A stretch of DNA of 64,000 bases from Euptelea pleiosperma (GCA_035048495.1 CM068540.1:18646829-18710828), one strand, 5' to 3'; counted from the stretch's first letter, positions 33,407 through 45,392 are shown. Notes: generated from the letters alone by a model not told the origin. Program-made: numbers and translations.

Positions 33407-34107
33407 GGCAAATTTTGGACACCCCGTCCATTTCTCTTCTTATCCCCCACTTAAATTATAATTCAAATGACATCTATATCCCATGTGTTTTCGCTTATCT
33501 CCCCGTACGAAATACCAACGTTTACCCCATTTGTTTCTCTAATTAACCCCTTTCTATTTTTACTCATCCCCTATAAAATTCAAAACCATTAAAGCACGGG
33601 AGAAAGCAAGGCAGACTATTTCAAAATTGAAAAAATACAAGGGAAAGCAAGAGAGACTATTGAAAAAGCAAAGGGAGAATACCTAAAAGATTATAGGGTT
33701 GTATTCTACAACTCTCATTGGGAACATTTGAGTAAAAAATAAATGGAGGAATCAATGGATGTATGTAATTTGAATTCAAATCTTTTAGTTGACAAAATCA
33801 TTCTAACTTCATTTTCAAATCATTCTAACCAGAATTTCTAGTAATCTCGCCGGAACGATGCATTGGTTTTTTTTTTTCTCATGCAGTCTCGATCACAGTC
33901 TTTGAATTGATTGTTTGGACTACTGAGTCCGAACAACGATGAGTACCTACAGAACAAGAGGTGCCTCCACTCTCCGGCTTGTCGAACGGGAGGTGATAAG
34001 AGATTTCGATGGGCCCACGGGGCAATTAGAGAATGTCAGAAATTGTTAAGAGGAATTAAGAGAAAGGGGGGAGATAAGAAAAAATGATGGGGTATCCAAA
34101 ATTTGCC
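33407..34107. mobile_element. 701-bp non-autonomous transposon with 9-bp TSD
   Basis: Inverted ends GGCAAATTTTGGA and TCCAAAATTTGCC; perfect 9-bp flanking repeat TTAATTTAA (33398-33406, 34108-34116). A 9-bp TSD fits a Mutator-like transposase. Because the TSD is AT-only and partly palindromic, the limit could shift by a base. No coding potential; a single copy in this window. Confidence 0.7.
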
Positions 34108-34116
34108 TTAATTTAA

Positions 34117-34536
34117 TTAATATAAACATTTTCTTATCTCTCCTTAGATGTATCGATCTAGTTGCTCCTCCCAAAAAGAGAATGACTGTTAGGAAGTATC
34201 AAGTTTAGCTTTCCTCTCTTACCATTAGTCTTATACGAACTTAGAAATAGAGAGAGAATATTACTTGTTGTGCTCACTTAATTGAGTCACGTTGGATCAG
34301 TTCAATATATAGAAGAGTTTACAGATTTGAGATCTCAACTGTATCCTAAGATAGAGGGATGAGTGAGATATATTGTTACAAGTGAGAGAGATGTGATGAC
34401 TCTTCAAGGAGGATAACTATTGGTTTGTTCCACCAATGGAGGAGTAGCAGCCACGTGGGGAGTGCTTCCAACGACACTGTTACTAGAAGAAACACAAGAT
34501 TCCTTAACACGCCTCCACAAGACCAACGGTTGTGAC
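34117..34536. other. Last part of duplication unit A, unassigned
   Basis: No gene or repeat recognised. It runs up to the junction near TGACATAGATCTTTTTTGGG at 34530-34550, where copy B begins. Confidence 0.4.
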
Positions 34537-35215
34537 ATAGATCTTTTTTGGGCCTAACGACTGGGATGTTCAGCCTACCTATTGGTGGATAAACATCCAT
34601 GTGGTTAGTGGGCTTGGGCCATCTCTCACCTGGGTTGGGGCCTTCTCTCACCTGGGGCCTAAGGCATCCGCCTTAATGACCTAATGGTTGAGATGGCCCT
34701 GGGGCAGTGCACTTGCAACCTGAACGGCCAGTTGAAGCCAACAAAGAAATAGTGGAAACATTCTACTTTATTTTCAATTGGTTCTTCAAGTTGCCCATGA
34801 CCTTTTAGAGACGTGTCACTAGATGATAGGGGGTTAAGGAGATGCCTCAACTGAAGGGGTGAGGCAAACCCAATTGGTATTTTGAGGATATAATTTATGA
34901 GAACAACGACCGCTTTCTACTTTTTGAATTAGCATGGACCACTCAACCAATACATAGGGCCTATTTGTAAACCCAATTAAAAAATGGAGTTATATAGTCC
35001 AAGTCCAGTTGTTATGGCCTTTGTTTGGTAATATTAGTGTGGAATCCACTTTTTGGGCTTCGATTTTTAAGATTTTGCTTTAGAGCTGGCTTTTTTAAAA
35101 GATGTTTTGACATTGAACCAATTCTTAGGACGAGCTAGGTCCTGGAAACAAGAGCTTTCCAAAGACAATACTTACCTGGAACTTTCAAAGGATTTCTAAA
35201 GAGTTCTTTTAGACC

Positions 35216-35370
35216 TACACCCATTTCTTACATCCAGTTCTTACATCCGGTGGTGGGGCCCACATGGAGATCATCTAGAGCTATACCCATTTCCTACATC
35301 CAGTTCTTACACTCCATGTGGGCCCCACCGGGTGTAAGAACTGGATGTAAGAAATGGGTGTAGCTCTAGA
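35216..35370. repeat. Foldback element with near-perfect arms (copy B)
   Basis: The left arm at about 35218-35267 (ACACCCATTTCTTACATCCA, on to GGGGCCCACATGGA) matches the reverse complement at about 35312-35362. The spacer contains a second, direct partial copy (ACCCATTTCCTACATCCAGT). A GTGGGGCCCAC palindromic word lies in each arm. Likely a small foldback MITE; TSD not found. Confidence 0.75.
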
Positions 35371-35706
35371 CCGACTCTTCTTTTAATATCTAAAAGAATG
35401 CTCGGGTAACCAATCTGAAATTTCCTTTGAAAACGACCAAATACCATTTACATACGACATTCAAGGAAAAAGTTGCTCCAAATCTCTTCCTTGCATAGTT
35501 AGGAATCATTACCGACCTCTTTTCTATTATTAACTAACTTGTCTAGTGGGAACAACGTTGTCCTCTTTCACAAATTATTTTTAGTTTTTATTGGACACCA
35601 GATTTCAACTCTTTTTAGGAAATCGAGGAACTATTTAATCAATATAATTGACTTATTCTCATCCTTATTATTTCTTTCTAAATAAGAATGTGAATAAAGT
35701 TAGCAC

Positions 35707-36034
35707 CAAGGTTTAAATGGGGCTGTTATAACAGTATAACAGACTGGGGGGCGTTACCATTTTTCCGTTATATCAGCTGTTATAACGAATTGTAATGCTC
35801 AGGGGCAAAAAATAGAAAATAATGGGTAAATAATGGAATAATGGGAATTTGAATGGATTTCAAATTTCAAAAACGGAAAATAACAGAAAAAACATAAAAC
35901 GGAAATAACAGCCATTTTTTTCACAAAATTTTCTAGAAAATAACCGCCATTGTTTTTTCTGCGTTTTAACGGTACATAACGTAACGGGGGAGGTCCGAAT
36001 CCATTATAAAATAACGGCCGGTTTTTAAACCATG
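35707..36034. mobile_element. H-family hAT-like MITE (H9)
   Basis: Orthologue of H8 within copy B: 328 bp, TSD GTTAGCAC at 35699-35706 and 36035-36042. Differs from H8 by point changes and small deletions. Confidence 0.85.
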
Positions 36035-36439
36035 GTTAGCACAACAATAAAGTGAGTGTGAACATAGAAAAAACCCAACCCCGTGGGGTAGGAACACATT
36101 TTAGAAACAAAGAAACGAGTTTAAAACTACTGTTTCCATAACATTGTGTGAAAACACAAAAATCTCCGTTACTATAAAACGAAAAGAAAATTTTTAAATA
36201 AATAACGAAATCTGCATTATTCCCTAAATAAAAAAAAATTAACCAAAAGGCAAATTTTAGACCAAATTTTTTAATTTTTTTTTTGGTAGTTAAACATGTT
36301 TTTAAAGAGACTAGTAACTCGGTGAAGACGGGTTTTGAACCCAAGTCTATGGTATCATCATCCACAAACTTTACCAACTGCTCAAGCTGGCAACTTCTTA
36401 GACCAAATTGAACCTTCTTAGAGCAAGCTGGCACCTTCC

Positions 36440-36786
36440 CGAATAGTTCATGATTTTATCTTTCCTTATCATCTCCCAAAAAGTGGATGGTTACATTCAT
36501 CTGATTGGCTTAATTTAAAGCAAGAAATATATTGTGTGGGCCCTTTCGGCCCAGCATCACGTGAAGCAAGATTAGGGGCGAGTCGGGTGACCCCTATTCT
36601 TCTGCTCTTGTCTCCTCATCATCCTTGTCATTTTTTGCTTTCCTTTTGGTTGCCTCGTAAGGAGGCAACTGCCGTAAGCTGTTACGGATTTGTTTTCTCT
36701 GCACGGGGTCATTCGCAGCAAGATTGATGGTGACCTTGTGGCTGACCCACTCAGGTGGAACATGAAGCACTGTTGGACACAGGAGC
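36440..36786. repeat. Dispersed repeat R, copy B (5' part)
   Basis: Same as 26445-26772, continuing at 37147. Confidence 0.6.
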
Positions 36787-37136
36787 GTGTAAAAGTTGTC
36801 ATAACGCACAATACAAGCCGCGTGGCACACTCTTAGTGGACTTTGGCCGTATGGATGTTTGGCCAGTCCCTCGGCGGACCTGCAAATCAAAAATCCACCT
36901 GATTAGTGAATTACAAAATCCTACGGTTAAAATAAACCTATGAAAATATATATATATATATTTTTGTAATCTCCAATGAAAATATATAACTTGGATGGAA
37001 TCCCTTAGAAATCACTAATCAGGCTGATTTTTGGTTTATAGGTCCGCTGAGGGATTGACCAAAAATCCTTATGGTCACCGTCCACTAAGAGTGTGCCAGG
37101 TGGCTCATATTGTGTGGTGTGATAGAAGTTTTACTC
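36787..37136. mobile_element. M-family MITE in repeat R (copy B)
   Basis: Same insertion as 26773-27087 with GACACAGGAGC / GACACAGAGG flanks, so it predates the tandem duplication. It carries an extra (AT)n and a short duplicated ATGAAAATATATA phrase at about 36940-36990. Confidence 0.8.
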
Positions 37137-37189
37137 GACACAGAGGGTGTGCACCCAACCAGGTGCTGCCATCCATACATGGAAGCGAG

Positions 37190-37592
37190 TAGGGGTGTCA
37201 ATTTTACCCGTTTAAGCGGAACCGAATCGGAACCAGAACCGAAAATACCGGTTCCAGTTCCACATTTTTGGGAACCGATTAAAAAGTAACCAGTACCAGA
37301 ACCGAACCAACAATAACGGTTCCGGTTCTAGGTAGCCTAATATGGAACCGAAACCGATAAGAACCGGAACCGAACCGATAAGAACAAGTACCAATAAATA
37401 AATATTCTGATATTCTCAAGATTTGGCCCAATATACCCGGAACCGACATAAATACATAATCGGTTCCAGTTCTGGATCCATGACTTTGAGAACAGGAACC
37501 GTTAAGGAACCGAACCGATAAGAACCGGAACAGATTGTTCCGGTTCTGGTCACCTTAGGAACCGAACCAGAACCGACCCGTTGACACCCCTA
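37190..37592. mobile_element. hAT-like MITE, TAGGGGTGTCAA type, only in copy B
   Basis: A 403-bp element has inverted ends TAGGGGTGTCAA and TTGACACCCCTA. The flanks GAAGCGAG (37182-37189) and GGAGCGAG (37593-37600) are an 8-bp TSD with one mismatch. The interior is rich in GGAACCGAACCG/CGGTTCCGGTTC words. Copy A has the empty site (GGGAGCGAGACACATG near 27131-27146), so insertion followed the duplication. Confidence 0.85.
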
Positions 37593-37689
37593 GGAGCGAG
37601 ACACATGATTTGACAAGAACAAAATATTTTCACTTGCCATGTAGACATGGAAGCAACTGATTGAGTAGAACTTTGCCAACTGGTGGCGT

Positions 37690-38450
37690 TCAGCAAAGTT
37701 GCTGAGTACCCTATGAATGTTTGGCCAATCCCTAGGTGGACTTAGGGCCTATTTGGTAACGCACCGCGGCAGGCAAATAAAATATTTAGCCGCGCTAATA
37801 TTCGTCCAGCTGCGTTTGGTAGCCACTCTCCCTCGGCGAATATTTAGCCTGGCCCACATATTTACCATCTGTGGCGGGAAAACATTTGATCACACGCACC
37901 CCCCACCCTTGTGTAAATATTTTCATGCCGATTATGCCTTGGTGAGAAAATTTTATTTTCTCGTCCGAAAATCACTATTTTCAATAAAAATTAGTTTTTT
38001 AATATATAAAAAAGATAAAAATGAATTTTTTTTTATCCTTTGACATAATATGTGGTTCCCGCACTCGCCCAACCTATTTTTGACTTACTTTGATATGTAG
38101 GACCCACTCAAATTGAAAGAAAATGAAGTAAGCTGAAGTGAGCTAGCTCATACACGTACCAAACATTGTTAAATATTGATATGAGCAAATATTTAGCCAA
38201 GATAATATTCGCCATCGGAACTCTTTTTCTCACGTACCAAACAGACCCTTAGAAACCAAAAATCAGCCTGATTAGTGATTTCAAACCTTTGGATCTTTTT
38301 ACCCCAAATAATGATCAAATTCCACAATAAAAAAATCAACTCATGAGGCTAATTTTTGGGAAGTATGTCTATTTAGGATTGGGCCAAACATCCATACCGT
38401 CAGAAATCTCTAAGAATATGCCACATGGCTCATATTACGACCCCCAGCAA
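37690..38450. mobile_element. M-family MITE (copy B) split by a Harbinger-like MITE
   Basis: Left arm CCTATGAATGTTTGGCCAAT and right arm GGGCCAAACATCCATACCGT are interrupted at CTTA by 504 bp. Matches 27240-27490 otherwise. Confidence 0.7.
37745..38248. mobile_element. Harbinger/Tourist-like MITE, only in copy B
   Basis: Inverted ends GGGCCTATTTGGTAACG and CGTACCAAACAGACCC; 3-bp TSD TTA (37742-37744, 38249-38251). The empty site is intact in copy A at 27282-27284. Non-coding, 504 bp. Confidence 0.85.
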
Positions 38451-38587
38451 AGTTCTACTTGCACGTCTCTTACCTAAGCATCAAGTTAGTCAATTGGTGG
38501 ACCACCTATGGAAAAACTCTGGAACGGTGCATGACAACCAAGAAATTGGTCATGACAAAGATTGCCATTGAGGAACCCGGTTGGTCG

Positions 38588-39371
38588 TGACAAAGATTGC
38601 CATGTTTGGCTGAAGAGACAAGTGAGGCATTTCTATGGCTGATCATCCCCTAATCCTTGTGGGTTTTACTTTTGAAAATCACCTTCGAAATGACTGCGCC
38701 GTTCATTATTAAAGGAATCCTCAGGCAATCAATGGGTACATTCAGCAAATATATAAACTAATTAATTAAGTAACCTCGGCTCCAGTTGCCGCCATGGCTC
38801 TATACTCCGCTTCTGCGTAACCCGGCCTGCATTTTCTATGCATATTTGAAGTAGAAGAAAAGGATGAGACGATCATTTGAGCCACCAACTTGCAGCATCA
38901 ACGGCCCTACATTGTGCAGTCCGGAGGTAGCTTTCTTAATTGACGAACTAGATTGATTGGATCTTTGTTTAGGACTTCGGATCTTGCAAAATCTTTCATT
39001 ATCACAGGGATAAAGACATGCATGCAATGTCCTGTATTCTGAGGATATGAATTATTACAACAAAGACCGCTTCCTACTTTTTGAATTAGTATGGACCACT
39101 CAACCAATGCAGAGGGCCTGTTTGTAAACCCTAAAAATGGGAAAAAATTAGATGCAGAGGACTTCGATGCAGTCGATGCAGAGGGGTTCTCGTGGCCCTA
39201 CATACCTCACTTTTGGGCCCACTAACCGCATAGATGTTTAGCCCACCCCGTTATGCACGGCTAGAAATTATCAATCAAACTGATTTTTGGTATGTATCTA
39301 AACATCCATGTGGTTAGTGGGCCCAAAAAAGTGAGATATGTTGGGCCACGAGAGCCCTCTGCATCCAAGTC
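38588..39371. other. Segment kept in copy B, missing from copy A
   Basis: Starts after GTGACAAAG and ends at CCAAGTCCTCTG. It holds a block related to 23828-24045 and a worn M2-like MITE (39205-39325). No gene seen. Confidence 0.6.
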
Positions 39372-42099
39372 CTCTGCATCTAATTTTCCCCCCCAAAAAT
39401 GGAGTTAATGGAGGAAAGTCCAAGTCCAATTCCAGTTGTTCTGGCCTTTGTTTGGTAACCGTGTGGGATCCACTTTTTAGGCCTCGTTTTCTCAGGTTTT
39501 GCTTTAGAGCTGGCTCTTTGAAAAGAAGTTTGTAACATTGAATCAAAATTCTAAGGCCGAAGCGGGGCCCTAGAAATAAGAGCTTTCCAAAGACAATACT
39601 TACCTGGAACTTTCATAGGTTTTTCTTTTATAACTAAAAGAATGCTGAGGTAAACAAGCTGAAATTTCTTTTGAAAATGACCTAATACCATTTACATAAT
39701 ACTTTCAAGGACAAAGTTGCTCCAAATCTCTTCTACGCATAGTTAAGAATCATCGGCGATGCGACCTCTTTTCTATTATTAACTAACTTGTCTTGTTGGA
39801 ACAATGTTGTCCTCTTTCAAACATTGTTTTTAGTTTTTATTGGACACTAGATTTCAAATCTTTTTAGGAAATCGAGAAACTAATCAGATGCCCTCTTCGG
39901 CTCTTCTCATCCTTATTATTCCTTTCTACCTAAATACGAAAGTGAGAGTGTGAACATAGTTAGCCTAACAAGAAAGTGGGAGTGTGAACATAGTTATTAA
40001 AAACCCTACCCGCAAGGTAGGAACGCATCTTTAGAAAAAAGTTAAAAACCCGATTTCAAGAAATGCATTTAAAACCAGCCTTGATTTGGTCCGACTTTCC
40101 TCCTAGAAGGCTTAGAAAAGCTATTGCAGAAGATAAATGTTTGATAAAGGCCAAAGGCTGATTTGTTGGTGCGCTCGTTCTGTGGAGATTATATCTCCGC
40201 TTCCTTTAATTTATTAATATATATATGGCTTCCAAAAAAAAAAAAATAAATAAAAACTTTGTGTGAAAACACAAAATCTCTATTACTATAAAGTGAAGGA
40301 AATACTAAATAATTTAGGGAATCTACGTTATTTCCTAACTAAAGAACATTTTTTTCTTTTCTAACCAAAAGATAAATTTTAGTCCAAATTGAACTTGGAC
40401 CCTCCCTCTGACCAATTGCCCCAATCCTGAATCAAAAAAAAAAAAAAAAAAGGAAAAAGCTACATGATTATAAGTCAATCTTCACCTTGTACAGGGTGAT
40501 AATGACATATATCTCCCTCTACTGTTGTACGTATATCGATCTTCTCTTTCTACTTATTTCTCTCCAAACTCAAGTTGGAAGATATTTTATTCTCGTCAAA
40601 GTTTTTCTTCTATTCTCTCCTCCAACAAATGTGCAGAGTGACGACAACACTATCGCAAGTGGCGACAATCATTTACTAATGATGGCATACTATTAAAGAT
40701 GAGACGATATACATAACAATAAGTGAAGCAAAAATTGATGAAAGCGGTGCTAAAACGCGCATGGTAACGACAAGCATGTACTCATGATTAAGTGACAAGA
40801 ATCATGTAGTTATTGTCGATATAGTACGTGCATAGTGATGACAAACGTATCTAAAAGATTAAGCGACAACAACCATATAGTGATTGATGACATACTGCTA
40901 TATAATTGATGATAAAAATATTGTAAAAGCGATGCCAAATATGTTCACAAGGTGATGTTTTAATTGACAACAATCAAGTTGTAATTGCCAATATACTATG
41001 AAATAAATAATGACATAAATAAGAATAACTGATGACAAATATTTACAAAAGCGACATCAAACATGTGCACGGTAACAATAGACATTTGTATAGTACTACT
41101 GCGCATATTCAATAACCTAAAAATACAGATACTAGCACCACATCTTAAAAAAGATGAGATACGTCTTCTCACAATTAATGAACCATCATGGGAAGCCATC
41201 GCATCGAATTATGCAACATAGAAAGACAAAGAGACGCTTGTCATTAATTTTCTTCTTCTTCATTGTTATTTCTTCCTTCTTCATTCTCATTTGTCTACTC
41301 TAACTCTACATGTTACCTTTGTTTTGATCTATCATATTTTTGTTTCAGCTAGCGTCTTCTCCATTGAGCAAAATTGTTTATGAAGCCACAACTCTACAAA
41401 CAACAAATAAAGGTTAGTTATCTCTTTTCTATAACCTTTTAAATTTTTATTTTTTGTCTCATATTTTGGTTATGATAAATAACCCCAAAAAGACCACAAA
41501 ATGAATACCAAGTGGTGAAATCTAAATTTTTCACAGAGAAGTAATCACAAACATATATAAAAGTGACAACAAACAAGAGTAACTTCTCTACATGTTCGTC
41601 GTCATTTCTCTAAAAGTTCATCTTCACTCCACTTCTCTATATTTTTCATTACTTCTCTACAAGTTTCTTTTATCTCTCATATATTCATATGTCACCACTA
41701 GTACACGTATCTATCATCATTAATTCAATGCTTCTCTATTGTCGCCTCAGAATTAAAAAATTGGCATCAAAAGCGAAAGCGAAGGCAAAGTATCAGAGAC
41801 AATTTCAAGTAAACACTCTTTGATCTCCAAAAAAAGCTATATTATTCTTTTTGTCAACTTAACAAAAAAGAGACTATAAAGTTTTAATTTTTGTACTGTC
41901 AATTCTAGGGTTTAATAAGTAGTTTACATTTGAATCTTATAGTCTGTGAAGAATAAAAAATTTAATGAAGAATTGATGCATCGGCTATTAAACGATTCAA
42001 GACCTTTGACAACTCTAGATTGAAAAAATTTCATCATCATGGTTTTTAAGATGATCTCCAAGGTTCGGTTTGTTATTGTAGGCATTTCTAGAAAGTGGT

Positions 42100-43214
42100 T
42101 AGACACATAATTGTTGTTCTATTGTGTGGTTAACTGTGTTAAGTTATAATCCTTATATTGTTATTTCTAGAAATTTCTTAGTTTTTTCTTTTATTTGTTA
42201 TCTTGTTCCTTGGAGATTCGGTGCTTTGACCGCAGCTAGTTCAGACCATTGATTTGTGTCTAATCCTGTTTATGCTACATTGACTTATCAGAGAAGATTT
42301 GGTTCTTTGGTTTGGGATCCGATTTAACTATCTAATTGTTCTTTATTAGCATATCCCTTGATTAGACTAACCTTGCGTTTTGGCCCTTGATTGTGTCATT
42401 TTTACTCAGATTTGTGTTGGTTGACGAGATCAACCAACTGGTCTTTGGGCCATTCAACAGATTTACTATCATCTCAATCCATGTGAAAAGGGCGGACCCA
42501 ATCATTTTGTACCACAAAAACCTATAAATAGCACATACCTACCTCATTCACTCACTAACTTTCTCCCCATTTTATGATTGCCTTGAGCCCTTTTGAAAAA
42601 AGTCTTTTTGTAAGATTATCTTCCTTGTTCCATTGTGTTCTTGAGATTTTGGTGGAGATTCTTTGTGCATTGTCTTATTCTGATTCGAGCATTCTTTACT
42701 AGGTTGCCTGAGCCCCTTGGTTGGTGTGTGCTTGGTGTATTGCTTCAACACCGAAGCTTCGTTCTTCTCCGATCTAGCTATTGTGAGGTAACTTGGGTTG
42801 TTAGTTGAGAGACTTTCTAGAAAAGGTCTCTAGTTTGAATATTATCATTCTTTGGTTGAGTCAAAAAGAATCTTGACTCCTAGGAATTTAGTTGTGGTGC
42901 ACTGCACTCTGAGTTATTCTCGATTGCGATCAAGCATGGGTCATTTTCCTTATTTATTCATTAGAAGGTTTGCTTAGTGGTTGAATTAAAAAGGTGATAA
43001 CTCATGGGAACTTTCTGGGAGTAGACATAGATATTGTAGCACTGAACCACTATATATAATTGTGTTGTAAATTATTTTTATCTTTATCTTTTTATTACTT
43101 TAAGTTGATTGTTCAACTTTATCCTTGCATATTAAGTTATCAACTTAAAAAAAATTTAAAGAAACCTATTTGCCCTCTTCTAGGTCTTTTCGTATTAGTA
43201 CCAAGGGAATTACA
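42100..43214 (+). mobile_element. Ty1/copia LTR end and PBS (copy B)
   Basis: TATAAATAG at 42523-42531; LTR end GGGAATTACA at 43214; then ATTGTATCAGAGC (43215-43227), close to the tRNA-Met initiator-complementary site used by most plant copia elements. The stretch TTTGCCCTCTTCTAGGTC before the end resembles plant copia U5 sequences. The LTR 5' limit is unknown. Confidence 0.65.
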
Positions 43215-43244
43215 ATTGTATCAGAGCATAAACACTTATACAAA

Positions 43245-44505
43245 ATGTTTAACCATCTAAGTGTGATCATAATCCCTTGATATGGTTATGAGTATACTTT
43301 AAACTATGTTTATTAGAAAGTTAGAATGAGAATATTCTTAAAAAAATTTGATGAGAAAATTTGGGAATTAATTGTTACGAGATAGACTTGGCCGAACGAA
43401 ATTGTGGCCAATGATGACTTGACCATTACTAAAAATAAAATAAAATTTACTTAGTTTGTTCTTGATAGACTTGAATACAATATTAATAATAGAGTTTTAA
43501 ATATTATCCATTGTGCTTTATCTCCTGATAAATTTAAAAGAATTCTTGCATATAAAACTACTAACCAAGCTTGAGATATCTTAAAAATTAACTTTGTTAA
43601 ACTTTCAAAATTTTAAATACTTATAATTCAATTTGAAATTATTAGAATGATTGTAGATGAAACATTTACTAAATTTTATACCAAATGAAGTAGCATTGTT
43701 AACTCTATGTGGGGTCTTAGCGAATCTATTTCTGAATAAGAAGTTAGAAAAATGTCAAGGTCTTTTAATTGATATGTTACATCCTAAATTAATTACAATT
43801 GAAGAAAGTAAAATATAGACAACATATCATATTAGAAAAACTAATTGGATCAATTCAAACTTTTGAACTTAACTTTAACATATTAAAAAGAAAGAAATTG
43901 TCTTAAAATCTTCAAAAAATCAAATTAAAGAGGTTTACTCTAACGAGCCTAAAGATTTAGATGAAGAAGTTGTCATAGTGGCAGAAAAAACTTTAAAATA
44001 TTTTTAGAAACAAAGATAAAAAAAAAATTTTAATTTAAAAAAAAATTATCTTTTGAAAATTTTAAATTTTAGAGAAACAATCTAATTATATAAATATAGA
44101 CATTACGGTCACATTGGTAGTTAATATGCAAACAATAAGAAAGGCAAAACTTATGTTATGAAAGCCACTAATTGGGATTGTGATAGTAATAAATCTAAAA
44201 TAAAAATCTAATTAATCTAATAAAAATGAAGAATTTGAGAATATTAAAACTTTAATGGTTAGATCCAAATCTAATAAAAAATTTTACTTAACAATAAAGA
44301 TGAAACTGAAATAAAATTGAGTGATAAAGATAACGAAGAAACACAGGAAGCTTTTAACAACAAACTTAATGATGAAAACTCTTTTTTAACAACAAAAATT
44401 TATAAAATCATTGAAAAATTAGAAGTTAAAAAGAGGGAGAATGAAATAATACTTAAAAAGAAAAAGACTCTTCAAAATGAAATTACTGAATTAAAATTCT
44501 AAAAT
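43245..44505 (+). pseudogene. Ty1/copia gag remnant (copy B)
   Basis: Same Gag region as in copy A with fewer stops at some sites: MWGL is preserved near 43710 whereas A has a stop. The coiled-coil stretch ends at 44502 and the copia sequence is then broken at 44507 by the CACTA terminus. Dead by many stops and small indels. Confidence 0.7.
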
Positions 44506-44506
44506 A

Positions 44507-44730
44507 ATCACTACCAAAAAAATGACTTTCCCCGGCAGAAAGTTTTATTTTCACCGGATGCTATAAACTGTCGAATCATTGGGCGGTTTACATTTGCCGG
44601 CGTTGACTAAAAACCACCGGAACATGTATTTTTTTAATTTTTTTTGCGAAACCGGCGGCTTTTAACCGCCGGGGAACCGGGCTTTTAACCGCCGGGGAAA
44701 TCAATACCGAAAAAAAAAAAAAACGTGCCG
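44507..44730 (+). mobile_element. CACTA (EnSpm-like) transposon, left terminus
   Basis: The border sequence CACTACCAAAAAAATGAC has the CACTA signature. It is followed by GC-rich subterminal motifs: CCCCGGC, GCCGGCG, and two near-identical TTTTAACCGCCGGGGAA words at 44652-44700. Left of it the copia duplicate stops abruptly. The matching right end (GGTAGTG) was not found before 51257, so it must lie beyond the nested LTRs or be lost. Confidence 0.65.
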
Positions 44731-44756
44731 ACCGCCTCTTATAATATTTTTCGTTA

Positions 44757-44991
44757 ATGCCCTTTCCCCACTCTTTCTTATTCTATCACGACTCACGACT
44801 CATCTCACCCTCTCTCATTCTCTCCCTCCTCCTCTCCTATATCTCTCTCTCTCTCTCTATCTCTCGCTCACTCTCTCTATCTCTCTCTTTCTCTCCTCTC
44901 TCAATCTCTCCGATACTTGGGGCAACCGACGCTGACGCCGCTGTTCACCACCATCCGACGCTGCACTTTACCATCTCTGCCCCATAGGTAT
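44757..44991 (+). other. Possible leader exon inside the CACTA element
   Basis: A C/T-rich stretch with long CTCTCT runs (44810-44910), then a GC-richer coding-like piece ending CCCCATAG at a GTATGT donor-like site. It looks like the 5' leader and first exon of a plant gene captured with its intron. Source gene not recognised. Confidence 0.35.
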
Positions 44992-45029
44992 GTATATTTA
45001 TCATTTTGTTAGTTTATTTTGTTTGATTT

Positions 45030-45195
45030 TTATTTAGGGTTAGGGGTTTCAAACTTGATTAGGGTTTTATGTGGTTAGGGTTAGGGGTTTCAACTTGATT
45101 AGGGTTTTATGTGGTTAGGGTTAGGGTTTTATTTGGCTAGGGTTAGGGTTTTCGTTGGTTAGGGTTGGGGTTTTCATTGGTTAGGGTTAGGATTG
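45030..45195. repeat. TTAGGGTT-rich intronic patch
   Basis: Repeated GATTAGGGTTTTATGTGG and GGTTAGGGTTAGGG words. Resembles degenerate plant telomere-like (telo-box) motifs common near first introns; not a true telomeric array. Confidence 0.5.
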
Positions 45196-45392
45196 GTTCT
45201 CAGAGGCGGATTTGTAGATGTAGTTTGTGCTTTGAATTTCACATAGAGTAATCGTTCATAATATTGAAATTTAATTGTCATTCTACTCTATTTGATGTCG
45301 TTGATTCAGATTATTGTGCTGCACATATTCTTTTGGTTTATTCTTCTAATATTTGAATCTTTTGATGCTGTTGCTTTTGACCAGAAGGGTCA

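Larger units (their letters stand above)
24337..34536 (+). repeat. Tandem duplication, copy A
   Basis: The sequence from GGGCCTAACGACTG (24353) onward is repeated in the same order and orientation from 34537. Matching landmarks include ACACCCATTTCTTACATC foldback (25208/35218), H8/H9, repeat R with its M insertion, and a copia gag remnant ending AATTAAAATTCTAAAATAAT (32716/44487). Copy B is cut at 44507 by a CACTA end, so the tail of A (32736-34536) has no visible partner. Within A, two sub-blocks (about 24950-26220 and 27655-28640) are themselves older paralogues. Confidence 0.8.
34537..44506 (+). repeat. Tandem duplication, copy B
   Basis: Same order and orientation as 24337-32735. It is longer because it gained a hAT-like MITE (37190-37592) and a Harbinger-like MITE (37745-38248) and kept about 0.78 kb deleted from A (38588-39371); it lost the middle of the first M2-like MITE. 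These differences roughly account for the 1.6-kb length gap. It ends abruptly where the CACTA end starts. Confidence 0.8.

Noticed and set aside
45030..45195. Interstitial telomere
   Set aside because: TTAGGG words are scattered with T-rich spacers rather than in a regular TTTAGGG array; better seen as telo-box-like intron sequence.
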